NCBI GenBank assembly: GCA_945911685.1
Contig: CAMEAW010000014.1
Span: forward strand, 1-38,322
Length of the DNA stretch: 38,322 nt
Source of the DNA: Bordetella parapertussis
GTDB lineage: Bacteria; Pseudomonadota; Gammaproteobacteria; Burkholderiales; Burkholderiaceae_B
Direction of reading: 5' to 3'
The translations under genes were made by a program, and so were the position numbers. Numbering within the stretch: the stretch's first letter is position 1; each line of letters opens with the position of its first letter. Under the pieces are notes generated by a model. It searched no databases. It saw only the letters and a program-made list of their open reading frames with translations, and was not told the origin of the DNA. Below, one piece after another: positions 1-7,002 of this stretch.

Positions 1-1
1 C

Positions 2-919
2 GCTCAAACATTAAATTATTCACATGGGAAATACGTAGGTGAAGTTATGAACGGTAAGGCTCATGGTAACGGCACTTATACTTCAGCGAATAGTGGCACC
101 GTCTACAAGGGTCAATTTATAGCGGACACATTCAGTGGCGATGGCACTATGACTTGGACTAATGGATCTAAGTTTGTTGGTAAATGGCAGAACGATGTCG
201 GTGTTAGTGGAACTATGACTTATGCCAACGGCAGTACAAAAGCCGGCATGGTCAAAACTGGTGTGTTCACACCTAGTGCCACTCAATCACCACAATCACA
301 ATCTCAACCGTCACAGTCACAAGCGAATCCAGACGTCAGAATTAACTATACGAATGGCGATGTCTACTTTGGACAAGTTAAAGATGGAAAACCTAACGGT
401 CAAGGTACATTCACTTGGAAAATAAGTGGCAATATATATGCCGGTGAATTTAAGGATGGGGAGGTGAATGGTAAGGGCATCCATACCTCAAAGGACGGCA
501 CAAAACTTGTTGGTCTATTTAAAGACGGTAAATATGTCGGATCTCAAACGAACAGTCAACCGTCTTCACCAGTTAAGTCTTTGAGGTTTTCAAATTACGC
601 TTACGTTGGTATGACCATCGCTGATGTTCCAAATGGCAAAGGAAAAGCCAATTGGGACAATGGCGAGGTGTATGAAGGTGACTTTCAACATGGCAGACCT
701 GATGGGCAGGGCACGTACTGGTGGCCATCAGGACATGTGTATAAAGGATCATTTAAAAACGGCGTCGTGGATGGCTATGGGCATTTCACTTTTTCAGACG
801 GCCGTCAGTATATCGGCGAAGTTAAAAACGGTACGAGTAATGGTCAGGGTACCGGTATACTTACAGACGGTTCAAGATGGGTTGGCACCTTCAGAAACGG
901 AGATTACGTTGGACCTTGA
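2..919 (+). CDS. MORN-repeat protein, 5' end outside the window
   Basis: The open frame runs in from base 2 without a stop, and the codons before the first internal ATG (base 47) already encode a MORN unit (YSHGKYVGEV), so the true start lies left of the window. About nine to ten MORN-like units (pattern YxGxxxxGxxxGxG) fill the protein. A Ser/Gln/Pro-rich linker near residues 75-95 of the visible part and a second short linker near 165-175 split them into blocks. MORN repeats form beta-hairpin ribbons that bind lipids or proteins; no catalytic domain is visible in this part. It ends just before a hairpin shared with the convergent gene at 991. It is probably cargo of the AT-rich element; its role is unknown. 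Confidence 0.85.
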   Translation, partial: AQTLNYSHGKYVGEVMNGKAHGNGTYTSANSGTVYKGQFIADTFSGDGTMTWTNGSKFVGKWQNDVGVSGTMTYANGSTKAGMVKTGVFTPSATQSPQSQSQPSQSQANPDVRINYTNGDVYFGQVKDGKPNGQGTFTWKISGNIYAGEFKDGEVNGKGIHTSKDGTKLVGLFKDGKYVGSQTNSQPSSPVKSLRFSNYAYVGMTIADVPNGKGKANWDNGEVYEGDFQHGRPDGQGTYWWPSGHVYKGSFKNGVVDGYGHFTFSDGRQYIGEVKNGTSNGQGTGILTDGSRWVGTFRNGDYVGP

Positions 920-952
920 AGTTCTGCCTCAAAATATTTTTATCATCTAAAG

Positions 953-978
953 GCGTTGTCATGATTCAATGACAACGC
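953..978. terminator. Hairpin between convergent genes, possible bidirectional terminator
   Basis: A perfect 10-bp inverted repeat, GCGTTGTCAT and ATGACAACGC, with a 6-nt loop lies between the MORN gene stop (919) and the convergent gene stop (991). There is no clean T-tract directly after the stem on either strand, so efficiency is uncertain. Confidence 0.5.
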
Positions 979-990
979 TGAATACCAAAA

Positions 991-1434
991 TCACTTTTTG
1001 AAAGCGTTTCTTGTCTTACTACTAGCGTCAATTAACGCTTGATCTAATTCACCCAAATCAGCGGCGTTTTTCAATAACTTCAATGCGTCAATCACATGAT
1101 TGTGACTTTCTAGTTCAATAGCGTTCTTGCCGCCCTTGCCAAGTACCAACGTACTAGCGCCATATCTCAATGACAAGTTCATCTTGCCATTCTCAGTCAT
1201 CCAATACCACTCTTTTAAACGCTTAGACACAGTGATGACATTACGCTCACCAGTTTGACTGTCAGTCACTGTTTTCAAGCGTTTTGAAGTGTAAACCTTG
1301 CCAGCCAAGTGAGCCTCACACAAATCCATCTGTTCTTGAATACGAGCGATCAATTTATTTCGCTTTTGAACAATGGGGGCGAGATGACGAACACGTTTGC
1401 CAGTGACTAACTTCAGCGAGTCTAAAATAGACAT
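991..1434 (-). CDS. DUF6641-like hypothetical protein
   Basis: This is a 147-residue basic protein beginning MSILDSLKLVTGKRVRHLAP. The start at 1434 is chosen over the longer frame (1527) because AAGGA sits 8 nt upstream and the extra 31 residues look non-conserved. The opening, a KRLKxWYW segment near the middle and an A/E-rich C-terminal helix resemble, from memory, the DUF6641 family found in accessory regions of Burkholderiales. The function is unknown. It lies downstream of the recombinase on the same strand and may be co-transcribed with it. Family assignment is by recall and should be tested by a profile search. Confidence 0.7.
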   Translation of the reverse strand: MSILDSLKLVTGKRVRHLAPIVQKRNKLIARIQEQMDLCEAHLAGKVYTSKRLKTVTDSQTGERNVITVSKRLKEWYWMTENGKMNLSLRYGASTLVLGKGGKNAIELESHNHVIDALKLLKNAADLGELDQALIDASSKTRNAFKK

Positions 1435-1527
1435 TTGATTTTTCCTTGTAATGACTTGTTGGGAAAGATCAAGATATCGCGATTTGTCAACGGCGCGAAG
1501 GGTGGTGTTCAAATATTTCAATGGCAT

Positions 1528-2199
1528 CTAGATCAACTCAACGGCTCGTCGTTTTTGATCGTCATTTACGTCGATATATTTTTGTGTGACAGACAGATGC
1601 CGGTGGCCGGCTAAACTTGCCAGTACACGTACTGAGATACCTTTTGAAGCGAGATTTGTAATAAATGAACGTCTGCCGCTGTGACTACTAGCGCCAGCGA
1701 TTCCGGCTCGCTTATACAAGTGGTGAAAGTGTTGTGTCAGTGTATTAGCGTTAAAACCTTCGCTGATACGCTTTTGTGTATAGAAGAACTTGTCAAAGGG
1801 ATCTGTGAATTTCGTCGCTTTGACGTACATATCTAATTCCTTTTTAAGTTTTTCGCTGACAAACACAGTTCGTGACTCATTACCTTTGGTCTGATCTGGG
1901 CGAAGAATAAACTCAGAGCGAATTGTTCTGTCGGGCTCAACTATGTCTGAGTAACGAAGACTAGCGACCTCGCCCACTCTCATACCTGAGTAATAAGTCA
2001 TCAACAACATGGCTCTGTTTCTCACGCTATGTGGTCTTGTAGCGATGTAATCAAGAACTCGTCGTAAATCTATGGGTGTTAATGTTTTCGCTTGTTTCAC
2101 TGGATTCTCGTTTAAATAAATATTTTGTGTGAAACCAGAATAGGACATTTGTTTATCGGTGTCGGCTACTTTTTCTAAATTCCGTGTTTTTAACAACAT
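1528..2199 (-). CDS. Tyrosine recombinase (integrase), compact form
   Basis: This 223-aa protein is a site-specific recombinase that would cut and rejoin att sites through a covalent 3'-phosphotyrosine. The catalytic set is visible: R74 in SGMRVGEVASLR, K105 in the beta-hairpin, H173 and R176 in HSGRRSF, H199 in LAGHRHLS and the nucleophile Y208. It is shorter than phage integrases (350-400 aa): only about 40 residues precede the catalytic domain, so an arm-binding domain is absent and the core-binding domain is minimal or lost. AAGGA lies upstream of the ATG. The stop codon abuts an alternative start of the next gene. It is the obvious candidate for insertion at the tRNA-Leu att sites seen at 6177 and 14161, but the link is inferred. 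Confidence 0.92.
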   Translation of the reverse strand: MLLKTRNLEKVADTDKQMSYSGFTQNIYLNENPVKQAKTLTPIDLRRVLDYIATRPHSVRNRAMLLMTYYSGMRVGEVASLRYSDIVEPDRTIRSEFILRPDQTKGNESRTVFVSEKLKKELDMYVKATKFTDPFDKFFYTQKRISEGFNANTLTQHFHHLYKRAGIAGASSHSGRRSFITNLASKGISVRVLASLAGHRHLSVTQKYIDVNDDQKRRAVELI

Positions 2200-2474
2200 A
2201 AATTAATTCCTTTATAAATCAATCAGTTATAAAAAACAAAAGATTAGATACTCTTTTCTTTGTTTTTTAATTCGCTTGAGATCAAGTGAGTTTCAGAACT
2301 GACTAAGTATTTAGCGAGAATCAACGTCTACGCTAATAAAAGCGTCAGACAGTACTAACTGATGTCTATGACTGATTGGCACGCTTAGGCAGCGTCCTGA
2401 CGATTCTTACTGATACTAGTCACTTGTATGTGAACTCACGTCAATCAATTGATTACTCGTGTGTCTGATTTCAT

Positions 2475-2520
2475 CGCTATCTGAGGATCGTTCTCATTAA
2501 CGTCAGATAGCGTGTTTTTT
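2475..2520 (+). terminator. Rho-independent terminator with no gene upstream of it
   Basis: CGCTATCTGA (2475-2484) pairs with TCAGATAGCG (2503-2512); an inner CGTT/AACG stem extends it, and a run of seven or more T follows from 2514. It points along the plus strand, yet the nearest upstream genes on that side are on the minus strand. It therefore implies a plus-strand non-coding transcript or a transcription block protecting the recombinase gene. Confidence 0.75.
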
Positions 2521-2593
2521 TATTGTTGACTTTTACAGTAGGTCTATCTTTGACGTTTTTCATTTGATACGTATATCGGCAGTTTTTCTTCAG

Positions 2594-2665
2594 TTACTTA
2601 TTTAATTATTTAATTACTTATTTAAAAAATTACTTGATCTGTTACTTGATCTGTTATTTGGCACT
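2594..2665 (+). repeat. Short tandem direct repeats, iteron-like
   Basis: TTACTTATTTAA occurs at 2594-2605 and 2614-2625 with TTATTTAA between, then TTACTTGATCTG at 2630-2641 and directly again at 2642-2653, then a diverged unit TTATTTGGCACT. All share TTAcTTxxT spacing. Their position beside the Rep-like gene suggests protein-binding iterons, an inference. Confidence 0.6.
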
Positions 2666-2889
2666 TTGTCTGTCACTGTTTCTGTATCTTGTTTGTGTAT
2701 TGTTTCTGTTTATTGTGTCTTTGATTGATGTGTCTCTGATGTATCGGTGTGGTGTTTATCTTTGATTACTACGTTTAGTTATGTTTGATCATCTTTACTT
2801 ATCTTTAACAATAGAATAAATCTAGGCATCTCATTCATACCCTTCTACTTCATTCAAATTGTCAGAACTACTCAATACAGTGAACGACC

Positions 2890-3567
2890 TTATGTACAAA
2901 CACTATTCTCAATAGATCTTGGAATACAACTGTGAACAACATTAAAAACGTCTGTATTCCCGTATCCCACTTCTTTTAATTCGTAATTTAACCAGCCCTG
3001 AGCGTTATACGCTGGTCTTACATCTTGTTGGCTATTTGAAAAATCACACTCACTCCATGCCTTTTTAATAATATGTTCAATACAATGAACATACTTGTCA
3101 GGAATATTGCCAATGGCAACATGAACATGTTTGTGTTTTCTAATCCCATCACCTTCAATGAAAAATAAGATTAATAGCCTTGACTCATCTCTTGTCTTTT
3201 TACGTGTTGAGGCTTTGCCAAAACAATAGTGATTCATTCTTGACGTAAAGTAAGTCAGTGAATTTGTAATCTTGTAATCATCTAAGTACGCTCTAAAACG
3301 AAACTCAGGTAAATCACTACATTTTGACAAGTCATTTAAATCATATTTTTTATTTCCATTTCGTTTGTTAAGAACAATCATGTCACTTGTCTTAAATGTC
3401 AAAGTGGCTGCCGTTGTGATAAAAGGGGCATACTTTTTTAACATTTCACAATAACCGTCTTGAATTAGTTTGAAATTTGATCTCTCTGGTATTTTTTTTC
3501 TATCAAGATTGATTAAATTATTTCTTAATATCTTGAGAGATGTAGATGTTGATTTTTGTTGTTTCAT
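2890..3567 (-). CDS. HUH-type rolling-circle replication initiator-like protein
   Basis: A 225-aa protein with the three motifs of HUH replication endonucleases in order: a hydrophobic motif 1 (AATLTFK, residues 53-59), an HxH metal-binding motif 2 (HKHVHV with H147 and H149, preceded by FIEGDG), and a Tyr motif 3 (GWLNYELK, Y195 and K198). Such proteins nick one strand at the origin and stay linked through the Tyr. Length fits small plasmid or filamentous-phage Reps. No good Shine-Dalgarno is visible before the ATG and the 5' leader is very AT-rich. Neighbours are a repeat-rich non-coding region and a tyrosine recombinase, which together suggest an integrative element that can replicate by rolling circle. 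The HUH call rests on motifs read by eye. Confidence 0.7.
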   Translation of the reverse strand: MKQQKSTSTSLKILRNNLINLDRKKIPERSNFKLIQDGYCEMLKKYAPFITTAATLTFKTSDMIVLNKRNGNKKYDLNDLSKCSDLPEFRFRAYLDDYKITNSLTYFTSRMNHYCFGKASTRKKTRDESRLLILFFIEGDGIRKHKHVHVAIGNIPDKYVHCIEHIIKKAWSECDFSNSQQDVRPAYNAQGWLNYELKEVGYGNTDVFNVVHSCIPRSIENSVCT

Positions 3568-3682
3568 ATATCTATTTATCTAATATCAAATAAATTATAT
3601 TTTTTTTAATGTTTTTATTAGTTAAGTAATTATTCAAATGAGATTAATTACTTAACTAAAGCCATATTTAATTAATTTCGAC

Positions 3683-4237
3683 CTACCAATTTTTACTGAT
3701 CATATCGTTAAAAATTGTATGATTTATTTGGTTTCTTTGACTTAACATTGAGGACTTTAGAATCAAGAAGTTTTCAATGATATTTTCGAATCGACGTGAT
3801 TCCTGAGTACAGAAACCGCTACGTTCTCTGTATTCTGCCAGTAATTCTAATTTGTCTTCCACATTATAAAAACTAAAATTTAATAAGAAAAAGTTATATA
3901 CGAGATCTTCCACTTCAAAGTCACATTGGAACTTTTTAATTATTGATGTTCCGTATTTGATATTTAGAAACATTGATGTGGCATCGTTACTAAACTCATA
4001 GACATACACAGACTCTTGATGATCATTATGAACGTACTCGTTGTATACGGGCTTCCACGGTAGTGAAATCAGTTCTTTTACTTCGGTGGCGCCACATATT
4101 GTTTTCAATTCACTTATTGGCACTGATTCTTTCATCAACAGATATTTTGTTTCCGCCTTCGACTGAAGTGAAACAGTAACAAATTCTTCATTGATTTGAG
4201 TATCTTTTACTGACGGATTAATTTGATTTGTATTCAT
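3683..4237 (-). CDS. Hypothetical protein of the mobile element
   Basis: I do not recognise this 184-aa acidic protein. It is soluble, with no signal peptide and no membrane segment; the middle is rich in aromatic residues (VYVYEF, YNFFLLNFSFYN) and the C-terminal third is probably helical. The start is the first ATG, with only a weak purine-rich stretch upstream. The coding strand is AT-rich like its neighbours. It lies in a minus-strand run 4939 to 2890 with the Rep-like gene and two other small genes, so a role in replication or maintenance is possible but not shown. Confidence 0.6.
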   Translation of the reverse strand: MNTNQINPSVKDTQINEEFVTVSLQSKAETKYLLMKESVPISELKTICGATEVKELISLPWKPVYNEYVHNDHQESVYVYEFSNDATSMFLNIKYGTSIIKKFQCDFEVEDLVYNFFLLNFSFYNVEDKLELLAEYRERSGFCTQESRRFENIIENFLILKSSMLSQRNQINHTIFNDMISKNW

Positions 4238-4281
4238 ATATTTCTCGATTAATAATGTAAGTTTTTAGGTTGATTTTTTGG

Positions 4282-4560
4282 TTACTGTGGATATTCATTG
4301 AAATAGGTATCATTCCAAAATGTGGCATCTTCACTGAACAAGTGGATAAGAAAATCTTTTTTGTTTATCTCATACTCAGCCACTTTTAATTTGGATAGGT
4401 ACCAATTCGATACACCTAACAATTCATAGAAATCATTTCTGTCGATGAAATCTTCTAGATCCAATCCGTTTTGATATACAACCTCTTCCAGAGCGGCTCT
4501 TATTGCCATTTCTTTCAATACATTTTTTAGATTGCCATCTAATCTAATTGTCGTTTTCAT
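4282..4560 (-). CDS. Small hypothetical protein, possible DNA-binding helper
   Basis: This 92-aa frame starts MKTTIRLDGNLKNVLKEMAI. The ATG at 4560 is preferred over an upstream in-frame ATG because AAAGGA lies 7 nt before it, in the gap after the preceding gene's stop (4577). The opening beta-strand followed by helices is reminiscent of ribbon-helix-helix or plasmid copy-control proteins (TTIRLDxxLKxxL), but the rest (DFIDRNDFYELLGVSNWYLSKL) looks more like a short helical domain. It is translationally close to the gene upstream. I infer a regulatory role only weakly. Confidence 0.6.
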   Translation of the reverse strand: MKTTIRLDGNLKNVLKEMAIRAALEEVVYQNGLDLEDFIDRNDFYELLGVSNWYLSKLKVAEYEINKKDFLIHLFSEDATFWNDTYFNEYPQ

Positions 4561-4576
4561 TTCGTGTTCCTTTAAC

Positions 4577-4939
4577 TTATTCATTATTTTCAATTTCGTC
4601 ATATCGATACTGGCTTTCTTTAAATTCATTCAACGGTCGGTTGACCGTATTCGTAAGAGTGCCGTTAACTGGTATTTGTTGATTAGCGATATCTGATAGA
4701 AGATTAGAGCCCTCGTTCCTAACAAATCTATTGAGATCTACTAGGTACCTTTGGAGGTTCTCACCTGTCACATTGGTGTCATCAGATGGACAACTCTCTT
4801 TGGCCTCTTCAAGGATCTGTCCTTTCAATTTGTTCTTTTTCCGAACGTTAGATTTGTTATCTTTTCTAAGGTCAAAGATATCGAGATGATTAGATTTGTT
4901 TAATTTACAACTTACTAAATGATAGTGTTTTAGATTCAT
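4577..4939 (-). CDS. Hypothetical protein of the mobile element
   Basis: An unrecognised 120-aa hydrophilic protein: basic in the first 40 residues (KDNKSNVRKKNKLKG), then Asn-rich and acidic at the end (YDEIENNE). No membrane segment, no signal peptide, no known motif. It appears to be the first gene of the minus-strand run that ends with the Rep-like gene; its stop is 16 nt before the next start. The region upstream (4940-5077) is AT-rich and probably holds divergent promoters for this run and for the plus-strand gene at 5078. Confidence 0.5.
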   Translation of the reverse strand: MNLKHYHLVSCKLNKSNHLDIFDLRKDNKSNVRKKNKLKGQILEEAKESCPSDDTNVTGENLQRYLVDLNRFVRNEGSNLLSDIANQQIPVNGTLTNTVNRPLNEFKESQYRYDEIENNE

Positions 4940-5077
4940 TTTGATTACCGTTAAGTTTGTTAAGTCTATGATTTATTTGTACTTTTACTGTACAATTCCA
5001 TTTTACTGTTTAGTCATTTTTCCATCATTAAACTATTTTTTGTATTATTAAATAGTTAGTGTTTTTCAAGATAAATC

Positions 5078-5839
5078 ATGACAATTTCAAAATTAATTAA
5101 GTATCGCTTAGCCTTTTCTACCAAAAAAACACCGAAATTTGGAAGAGGCGCTTTTAACAAGAGCGATCCACCGCTTTCAGTGACAGAAAGTCCGTTTTAC
5201 TGGTGGTTTAAGTTTTTACAACTCAATGAGGAATATCAGCGTGCCGTCAAAGGCGAGAAAAACACCATTGACAGGCAAGTGGTAATGGATTTTGGTGATG
5301 TTTCAAATATTGATTTCAAAACGTGGTGGCAATCACGGGCTGAACTTTTCGCTGAGCCTCGTAATGATTACGAAATCAAAGTAGCCACATCACTTGATGA
5401 TCTCGCTCCATTTGATCGTACTGACGTGATTAATCTTGTCATTCCGCTGAACTGGACAAATGTAAATATCAAACGAAACGTGAACAAGATTATTGATACT
5501 TATGTCACAAAATCTAAGTCCAGAGTTGACTATGTCTTGAATAGCGAGGCTCGCTATAAATTAGGACGTAAGTGGAGTATTGAAGGTCTTCAAAACGCTC
5601 ACAGAATCTATGTTGGAAGGCAAGAGGCCGACGCTGAGCGTGAGATCACAGGAAAAAAAACAATCTGGGTTGATATCGCCATTAAGAAAGGCTTGCCTGC
5701 CGCTAAAGGTCTTAAAATTGAACGATCAACGAATGCCACATACGAACAAAGACGAAATGTCACCATTCAATGTGATCGGCTCTATAAACAAGCGAAACAA
5801 TATATCGCCAACAGTGCCAGTCACAGATTTCTCAAATAG
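5078..5839 (+). CDS. Conserved hypothetical protein at the att end of the element
   Basis: A 253-aa soluble protein with a Trp/aromatic-rich N-terminal third (PFYWWFKFLQLNEEYQRAV, then FGDV...FKTWWQSRAELFAE) and a basic C-terminus ending in YIANSASHRFLK. I do not know its function; the family seems to travel with integrated elements, because a C-terminal fragment of a homologue lies at 13769-13867 in the same position relative to the second att block. It is the only plus-strand gene of the element and the last gene before the tRNA-Leu fragment. The upstream AAGA is a weak ribosome site. A role in excision, integration or replication is a guess. Confidence 0.75.
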   Translation: MTISKLIKYRLAFSTKKTPKFGRGAFNKSDPPLSVTESPFYWWFKFLQLNEEYQRAVKGEKNTIDRQVVMDFGDVSNIDFKTWWQSRAELFAEPRNDYEIKVATSLDDLAPFDRTDVINLVIPLNWTNVNIKRNVNKIIDTYVTKSKSRVDYVLNSEARYKLGRKWSIEGLQNAHRIYVGRQEADAEREITGKKTIWVDIAIKKGLPAAKGLKIERSTNATYEQRRNVTIQCDRLYKQAKQYIANSASHRFLK

Positions 5840-5940
5840 TAGTGGTTTTTCTTAGTAGTTCTTTTTGATACATATGTTCAGCCGAACTGTTCAAAACAAT
5901 CACGACTCGTTTTTAGTTAGAAACGCCTACGAAATCTGAT

Positions 5941-6177
5941 CTGTTTTCTGTGATTTAATCCCACGCTTGTACCGAGAACCTAAATGGTCTACCATCTAAC
6001 GTACGTGTTTTGAGTCTCTAAGAGCCGCTAGAACTATGGCTTTCAGCGTGACACAAAACGTGACACAAATACCGCACCTATCGGGACAGCCTTTATTTAC
6101 GTCGGTCTTGGTAGTGTTCTTACACTCAAAATCCCCCGCCGCAAGGCGTGCCGGTTCGATTCCGGCCCCGGGCACCA
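5941..6177 (+). repeat. Att-type block, copy 1: element terminus plus tRNA-Leu 3' fragment
   Basis: About 237 bp that recurs, diverged but clearly collinear, at 13924-14161. The shared parts include CTGTGATTTAATCCC, TCTAAGAGCCGCTA, a 12-bp tandem direct repeat (GTGACACAAAAC at 6048-6059, GTGACACAAATA at 6060-6071), ATCGGGACAGCC, GGTCTTGGTAGTGT and the last 50 nt. Identity becomes perfect in the tRNA-derived 50 nt, as expected for an att core. The tandem repeat may be a recombinase arm-site. Confidence 0.8.
6128..6177 (+). other. 3' fragment of tRNA-Leu(UAA), att core
   Basis: The 50 nt contain the 3' side of the anticodon stem (AAAATCCCCC), a long variable arm (GCCGCAAGGC), a perfect T arm (GCCGG TTCGATT CCGGC) and the acceptor 3' strand with encoded CCA (CCCGGGCACCA). 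The 5' half of a tRNA is absent upstream, so this is not a functional gene. The long variable arm and the AAAAT after the anticodon position point to tRNA-Leu(UAA). Confidence 0.85.
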
Positions 6178-6412
6178 CGCTTAAATCCTTGAATTAAAAA
6201 GCAAAATCCAACAACTCACGCGCAGAACCCAAAAAGTACGCGGCGTTTACCTAGCTCGCTACTCGATCAAGTCAGCAACCGAAACAACGTGTAAATGTAA
6301 AAGAGCTTTAATTCAGCTCAATTTATACTTGAAACATCATTGAAAGACGGCAAGATTATTGAAGAGATGCTTCCCAAGGCCTAAGTCAAAACCCAACGTT
6401 TTGGCATTTTGT
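6178..6412. other. Non-coding flank after att copy 1
   Basis: No intact gene. From 6239 to about 6285 the sequence resembles, weakly, the 3' end of the MFS gene at 16329 (GCGGCG ... CTAG.TCGC.ACTCG on the plus strand). A short open plus-strand stretch before TAA near 6382 could be a gene tail but is too short to name. An imperfect hairpin (CCTAAGTCAAAA with TTTTGTCTAGG) overlaps the cytochrome stop codon and may terminate that minus-strand operon. Confidence 0.4.
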
Positions 6413-6997
6413 CTAGGGCGTAAGTCGAGCTAAAAAATATGAGATGTCAATTAGATCTTGATCTGAGACACCATAAACCGAAGCCGCCATATTTGAATCA
6501 CGACCAACGGCTTGATTGTTTTTAAACTGTTGCATGCTATGCAGCAAATAGTCTTCTCTCTGACCCGCCAGCCTGGGAATCTGTTCACGACCCAAATAGG
6601 TTGGTAGATGACATATGCCACACCGCATACCTTCAGCTAACTTGCCGCCACGTGCAAAGACTTCTACGACTTTGTCTGTCGGCACGGGATCTAGCGTTTT
6701 ATCCGCATAATACTTGGCGAGTGCTGTGATTTCAGCATCAGACACGCCCTCAAGCGAGCCCTTCATCGCAGGGATGTCGCGCATACCCTCGCGAATCAAG
6801 ACAAGTTGATTTTCAAGAAACAATTTTGGTTGTGCCGCTAAAGAGGGAATTCCTTTTAGCTGAGAATTTCCATCGGCACCGTGACAAGCCGCGCACAGCG
6901 CTAAACGCTGTGCGGCTATCTGTGCGTATGCAGCAGGAACCGCCGCAAGGACGGCCCCCACCAAAACAACATGACGGACAACAGACAACAACCGCAT
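6413..6997 (-). CDS. Periplasmic di-haem cytochrome c
   Basis: A 194-aa protein with a signal peptide (hydrophobic VVLVGAVLAAVPAAYA) and two haem-binding CXXCH motifs, CAACH (about residue 35) and CGICH (about residue 127), each in a cytochrome c class I domain with a later Met ligand candidate. This is the cytochrome c4/c553 two-domain layout. It starts 5 nt after the stop of the PQQ-dehydrogenase gene, so the two are one operon, and the cytochrome is the likely electron acceptor of that periplasmic dehydrogenase. The start has AAGAAG upstream, inside the end of the preceding gene. Confidence 0.9.
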   Translation of the reverse strand: MRLLSVVRHVVLVGAVLAAVPAAYAQIAAQRLALCAACHGADGNSQLKGIPSLAAQPKLFLENQLVLIREGMRDIPAMKGSLEGVSDAEITALAKYYADKTLDPVPTDKVVEVFARGGKLAEGMRCGICHLPTYLGREQIPRLAGQREDYLLHSMQQFKNNQAVGRDSNMAASVYGVSDQDLIDISYFLARLTP

Positions 6998-7002
6998 GAA
7001 GA

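Larger units (their letters stand above)
2200..2889. other. 690-bp non-coding, repeat- and hairpin-rich region; candidate replication origin
   Basis: No coding frame is credible here. The left half (about 2270-2520) is dense in inverted repeats: CTTGAGATCAAG (2275-2286), ACGCT/AGCGT (2330-2345), AATCAATTGATT (2443-2454), then the terminator at 2475-2520. The right half has short tandem repeats (2594-2665) followed by a strongly T/G-rich, A-poor plus strand to about 2780. It lies between the recombinase and the Rep-like gene. A double-strand origin or a structured RNA are the two readings I consider; neither is shown. Confidence 0.6.

Noticed and set aside
2594..2665. CRISPR array
   Set aside because: Units are 12 bp, adjacent and AT-rich, without spacers or cas genes.
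6128..6177. Functional tRNA-Leu gene
   Set aside because: Only the 3' half is present; no D arm or 5' acceptor strand precedes it, here or at 14112 and 16226.
5996..6178. 60-codon minus-strand frame starting MVPGAGIEPARLAAG
   Set aside because: It is the antisense reading of the tRNA-Leu fragment and att block, a well-known annotation artefact.
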